From assembly GCA_035461175.1 (NCBI GenBank), contig DATHVR010000142.1, forward strand, positions 1-6,566: DNA of 6,566 nucleotides, written 5' to 3'. Under the pieces are notes generated by a model, which worked only from the letters and a program-made list of their open reading frames with translations, was not told the origin of the DNA and did no database searches. The stretch is from DATHVR01 sp035461175. GTDB taxonomy: Bacteria; Actinomycetota; Acidimicrobiia; Spongiisociales; ZC4RG35. Positions 5,323 through 6,566 of this stretch are shown here, piece after piece (position 1 is the first letter of the stretch; each line of letters starts with the position of its first letter). The position numbers and the translations under genes were made by a program.

Positions 5323-5709
5323 CGGCCCGCCTTCGACTTGGACCGACAGCACGACAGTGGATTCGGCGGAAATATCGCGGATCGCATCGCCATAGGCGCA
5401 CCGCCGCTGTGGGCTTCGAAGGCGCGTGGGAACCCTTCGGTCAGGAGAAGTGACGGCGGGCGATGCAGCAGTCTCATATCTCCCGCGTACCCGAGAACCC
5501 CGGCCCGTCAAACGTCCCGCCCCCACCCGCACGGTGTTTGTACTCCGCAGAACGCGGGTAGCGCGCGGTTGATACGAGTAGGGGTCAGCTATCCAACTCA
5601 CAATGAGCGTCCACCACTGTCGGCGGTCAGAACTAGCACGCCGTCCGTCTTCGAGGTTCCGTACCGCCAGCCGCTGGTACGACAGCTCGATCTGATCGGA
5701 GGTGCGCGG
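5323..5709. other. Intergenic control region between the divergent LCP and membrane-protein genes
   Basis: 387 bases with no convincing gene. Both strands are open in one frame for much of it (minus strand to 5601; plus strand from before 5323 through to the membrane gene), but both translations are Arg/Pro/Ser-rich without family features, as expected of GC-rich non-coding DNA. It must hold the promoters of both flanking genes. A TTGATA at 5569-5574 with a poor partner about 15 bases on is the best plus-strand candidate, and it is weak. The ribosome binding site GGAGG (5698-5702) of the downstream gene lies at the right end. No strong hairpin or repeat array was seen. Confidence 0.6.
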
Positions 5710-6078
5710 ATGACGACTATTCGGAAGATCGTCCTTGTCCTCGCGACTGGGATCGGATTCGTGATCGGGTTCTACGCGGGCTTCTTCACCCTATTGTCGT
5801 TGGTGGGCCTCAACGAGTTCGAGGGATGGCAATTCGAGCTCTCAACGGTGCCGGCGGCGGGCATCGCTGCGGGGCTGGGTGCGGTAGCGGCGGCGCCCCA
5901 TCGCCAAGCGATATGGCGCCCAACAATCACGACCTCCATCTTGACTGCCCTCGCCGTCACCGGCGTACTGCTCTTGATAGAGGGAGACTTCGGAGTCGCC
6001 ATGGGGCTCGGTGGCCCAATCGTGGTGGGAGCCACCGTGCTCGCAGCTCTGAGAGCCGTTCGGTCCAGCGACGGCTGA
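5710..6078 (+). CDS. Small four-helix integral membrane protein of unknown function
   Basis: A 122-residue hydrophobic protein that I do not recognise as a named family. Four probable membrane segments are visible: about residues 7-33 (Gly/Phe-rich, 'VLVLATGIGFVIGFYAGFF'), 45-62 ('STVPAAGIAAGLGAVAAA'), 73-90 ('ITTSILTALAVTGVLLLI') and 95-115 ('GVAMGLGGPIVVGATVLAAL'). A short basic loop ('PHRQAIWRP', 63-71) separates helices 2 and 3, and the C-terminus is a short basic tail. The inside-positive rule puts both ends and the middle loop in the cytoplasm. The ATG at 5710 is chosen over longer in-frame options because GGAGG lies seven bases upstream and the hydrophobic sequence starts there. It is divergent from the LCP cell-wall gene; a shared envelope role would be speculation. 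The many small residues are typical of small helical bundles rather than transporters. Confidence 0.75.
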   Translation: MTTIRKIVLVLATGIGFVIGFYAGFFTLLSLVGLNEFEGWQFELSTVPAAGIAAGLGAVAAAPHRQAIWRPTITTSILTALAVTGVLLLIEGDFGVAMGLGGPIVVGATVLAALRAVRSSDG

Positions 6079-6140
6079 GCAGCACTTCTTTAACCGCTCC
6101 AAGACGCACCCACCTACAGGTTCAGTCCTACCCATCCATG
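6079..6140. other. Short gap between the membrane-protein gene and the tRNA promoter
   Basis: No gene, hairpin with a T-tract or repeat is evident here. The upstream gene lacks a recognisable terminator, so some read-through into the tRNA unit is possible. Confidence 0.4.
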
Positions 6141-6168
6141 TTGTCGCCTCCGGTAGCACCGCTAGACT
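6141..6168 (+). promoter_or_regulatory. Sigma-70-type promoter of the tRNA-Asp/tRNA-Phe unit
   Basis: TTGTCG (6141-6146) and TAGACT (6163-6168) are separated by 16 bases; the -10 box fits TANNNT. Transcription would start near 6175, leaving a short leader of about 30 bases to be removed before the tRNA-Asp 5' end at 6206. Confidence 0.65.
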
Positions 6169-6205
6169 GGCTCGGTCGCATGTCGGATATCTCGACCCGA
6201 TTCCC

Positions 6206-6283
6206 GGGGGCGTAGAACAGCCTGGAGTGTTCGCCGGCCTGTCAAGCCGGAGGTCGCGGGTTCAAATCCCGTCGTTCCCGCCA
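6206..6283 (+). tRNA. tRNA-Asp (anticodon GTC)
   Basis: The cloverleaf can be drawn completely. The acceptor GGGGGCG (6206-6212) pairs with CGTTCCC (6273-6279) through two G-T wobbles. The D stem is GAAC/GTTC with GG in the loop, and the anticodon stem CCGGC/GCCGG holds loop CTGTCAA, with GTC at 6241-6243. The variable region is AGGTC. The T stem GCGGG/CCCGT holds the canonical loop TTCAAAT. The discriminator G73 (6280) is the expected identity base for Asp, and CCA (6281-6283) is encoded. It is first in a two-tRNA transcript. Confidence 0.96.
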
Positions 6284-6297
6284 GCCCCTTCGGGGTT
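6283..6297 (+). other. Small hairpin in the spacer between the two tRNAs
   Basis: CCCC (6285-6288), loop TTC, GGGG (6292-6295), extended by G-T and A-T pairs at the base. It directly follows the CCA of tRNA-Asp and precedes tRNA-Phe by seven bases. It could be a partial terminator or a guide for tRNA 3' processing. The triloop type matches that of the hairpin cluster at the left of the window, but such hairpins are common in high-GC genomes. Confidence 0.45.
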
Positions 6298-6304
6298 GAC
6301 CTTT

Positions 6305-6377
6305 GGTCAGGTAGCTCAGTTGGTAGAGCGCCGGTCTGAAAAACCGGAGGTCGACGGATCGACGCCGTCCCTGACCA
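6305..6377 (+). tRNA. tRNA-Phe (anticodon GAA) with an unusual T-loop
   Basis: The cloverleaf pairs perfectly: acceptor GGTCAGG (6305-6311) with CCTGACC (6370-6376), D stem GCTC/GAGC around loop AGTTGGTA, anticodon stem CCGGT/ACCGG around loop CTGAAAA (GAA at 6338-6340), T stem GACGG/CCGTC, and discriminator A73 (6377) as expected for Phe. Two oddities stand out. The T-loop reads ATCGACG (6358-6364), so position 54 is A rather than the nearly universal T. The bases after A73 are CCT, so CCA is not encoded, unlike in the upstream tRNA-Asp. All stems are intact, so the tRNA is probably functional, with CCA added enzymatically. An integrase gene ends 13 bases downstream, facing this tRNA. Confidence 0.92.
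6338..6377 (+). other. Presumed attachment site (attL) in the 3' half of tRNA-Phe
   Basis: This position is inferred, not demonstrated. Tyrosine recombinases of integrative elements usually recombine in the 3' half of a tRNA (anticodon loop, T-loop or 3' end) and carry a copy that restores the gene. Here the tRNA 3' end points at an integrase end 13 bases away, and the 3' part has an atypical T-loop and lacks CCA. The exact core cannot be set without the second copy, which would lie beyond the window. Confidence 0.35.
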
Positions 6378-6390
6378 CCTACGAAAACCC

Positions 6391-6566
6391 TTACGCCCCT
6401 TGGTCCTGTCGCCTTGAATCGGAAAGCTGGCGCACCTCGGGGCGAACGCTGGGCCGGCCCTGGGCCGAAGCCGCTTCCGAAACAGCCCGTTCACGGGCGG
6501 CGTCCAACCGATCCGCCAGGGCCTCAAGGTCATCCCCGAAGAGGTGACCGTAGACATCGAGGGTCA
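6391..6566 (-). CDS. Tyrosine recombinase / phage-type integrase, C-terminal fragment
   Basis: The last 57 residues of a site-specific integrase are read from the right edge and end at TAA (6393-6391). The fragment opens with T-L-D-V-Y-G-H-L-F-G-D-D-L-E-A-L-A-D-R-L. This is the signature around the nucleophilic tyrosine of actinobacterial phage and plasmid integrases ('YGHLFPDDL', here with G for P); the catalytic Tyr codon is at 6552-6550. A charged tail of about 40 residues follows. The R-H-R catalytic residues lie outside the window. Such enzymes insert and excise elements by strand exchange at att sites, usually tRNA genes, and the gene's 3' end next to tRNA-Phe is the standard layout. 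It indicates that an integrated element extends to the right. Other reading frames over this stretch and the tRNAs are spurious. Confidence 0.85.
   Translation of the reverse strand, partial: TLDVYGHLFGDDLEALADRLDAARERAVSEAASAQGRPSVRPEVRQLSDSRRQDQGA

Noticed and set aside
4483..5453. Plus-strand frames opposite the LCP gene
   Set aside because: No family features, and they overlap the conserved LCP domain and its linker in antisense.
5569..5579. TTGATACGAGT shared with 1047-1057 in the hsp20 control region, as a possible common regulatory motif
   Set aside because: An exact 11-mer shared once in a window of this size is expected by chance. The second copy lacks the matching right half and has no promoter boxes at the same offset.
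5323..5601. 93-residue N-terminal extension of the LCP protein
   Set aside because: The frame is open, but the extension is Arg-rich without domain features and precedes the natural basic-plus-membrane-helix N-terminus. The ATG at 5322 has an upstream purine-rich site.
6162..6557. Long minus-strand frame across both tRNAs, giving a peptide with a G-F-E-P-A-T-S-G-L motif
   Set aside because: This peptide is the well-known translation of antisense tRNA T-arms and is a common annotation artefact. The real features are the two tRNAs and, in another frame, the integrase tail.

Overview
The window is GC-rich bacterial DNA with short intergenic gaps, AAGGAGG-type ribosome binding sites, TANNNT-type -10 boxes, a probable leaderless gene, an F420-type LLM oxidoreductase and a LytR-CpsA-Psr cell-wall protein. 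Together these suggest an actinobacterium, possibly of the Acidimicrobiia type. That placement is inference from gene content and style, not from a marker gene.

Left part (1-1490). The window opens inside the 3' end of a zinc-type (MDR) dehydrogenase. A roughly 300-base non-coding stretch follows, packed with GC-rich hairpins. Several of these have a GAA (or, read on the other strand, TTC) triloop, they are enclosed by a 10-bp inverted repeat, and the stretch ends in a perfect 28-bp palindrome behind the next gene. Next comes a divergent chaperone pair. A small heat-shock protein (Hsp20) lies on the minus strand, and a shortened J-protein (J domain plus four CxxCxGxG zinc motifs, with no substrate-binding C-terminus) lies on the plus strand. 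Their 100-base shared promoter region has a strong sigma-70-type promoter for hsp20, an inverted repeat resembling the HAIR operator of HspR, and a -10 box placed for leaderless expression of the J-protein.

Middle part (1491-4050). A VOC/PhnB-like protein runs tail to tail with the J-protein, with adjacent stop codons. A GNAT acetyltransferase and an LLM-class flavin oxidoreductase form a two-gene minus-strand operon. Divergent from that operon is a Dps-family ferritin-like DNA/iron protection protein with an intact ferroxidase site. With Hsp20 and the J-protein, this gives the region a stress-protection flavour, although the genes are in separate transcription units.

Right part (4051-6566). 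An LCP-family cell-wall glycopolymer ligase with a long Ser/Thr/Pro-rich linker is divergent from a small four-helix membrane protein of unknown function. A tRNA-Asp(GTC)/tRNA-Phe(GAA) pair with its own promoter follows. Immediately after tRNA-Phe, on the minus strand, is the C-terminal end of a tyrosine recombinase with its catalytic tyrosine. This is the classic layout of an integrated element at a tRNA, so the right edge is probably the start of a genomic island or prophage. The tRNA-Phe has an unusual A at T-loop position 54 and CCT instead of an encoded CCA, which may mean its 3' part came from the element.
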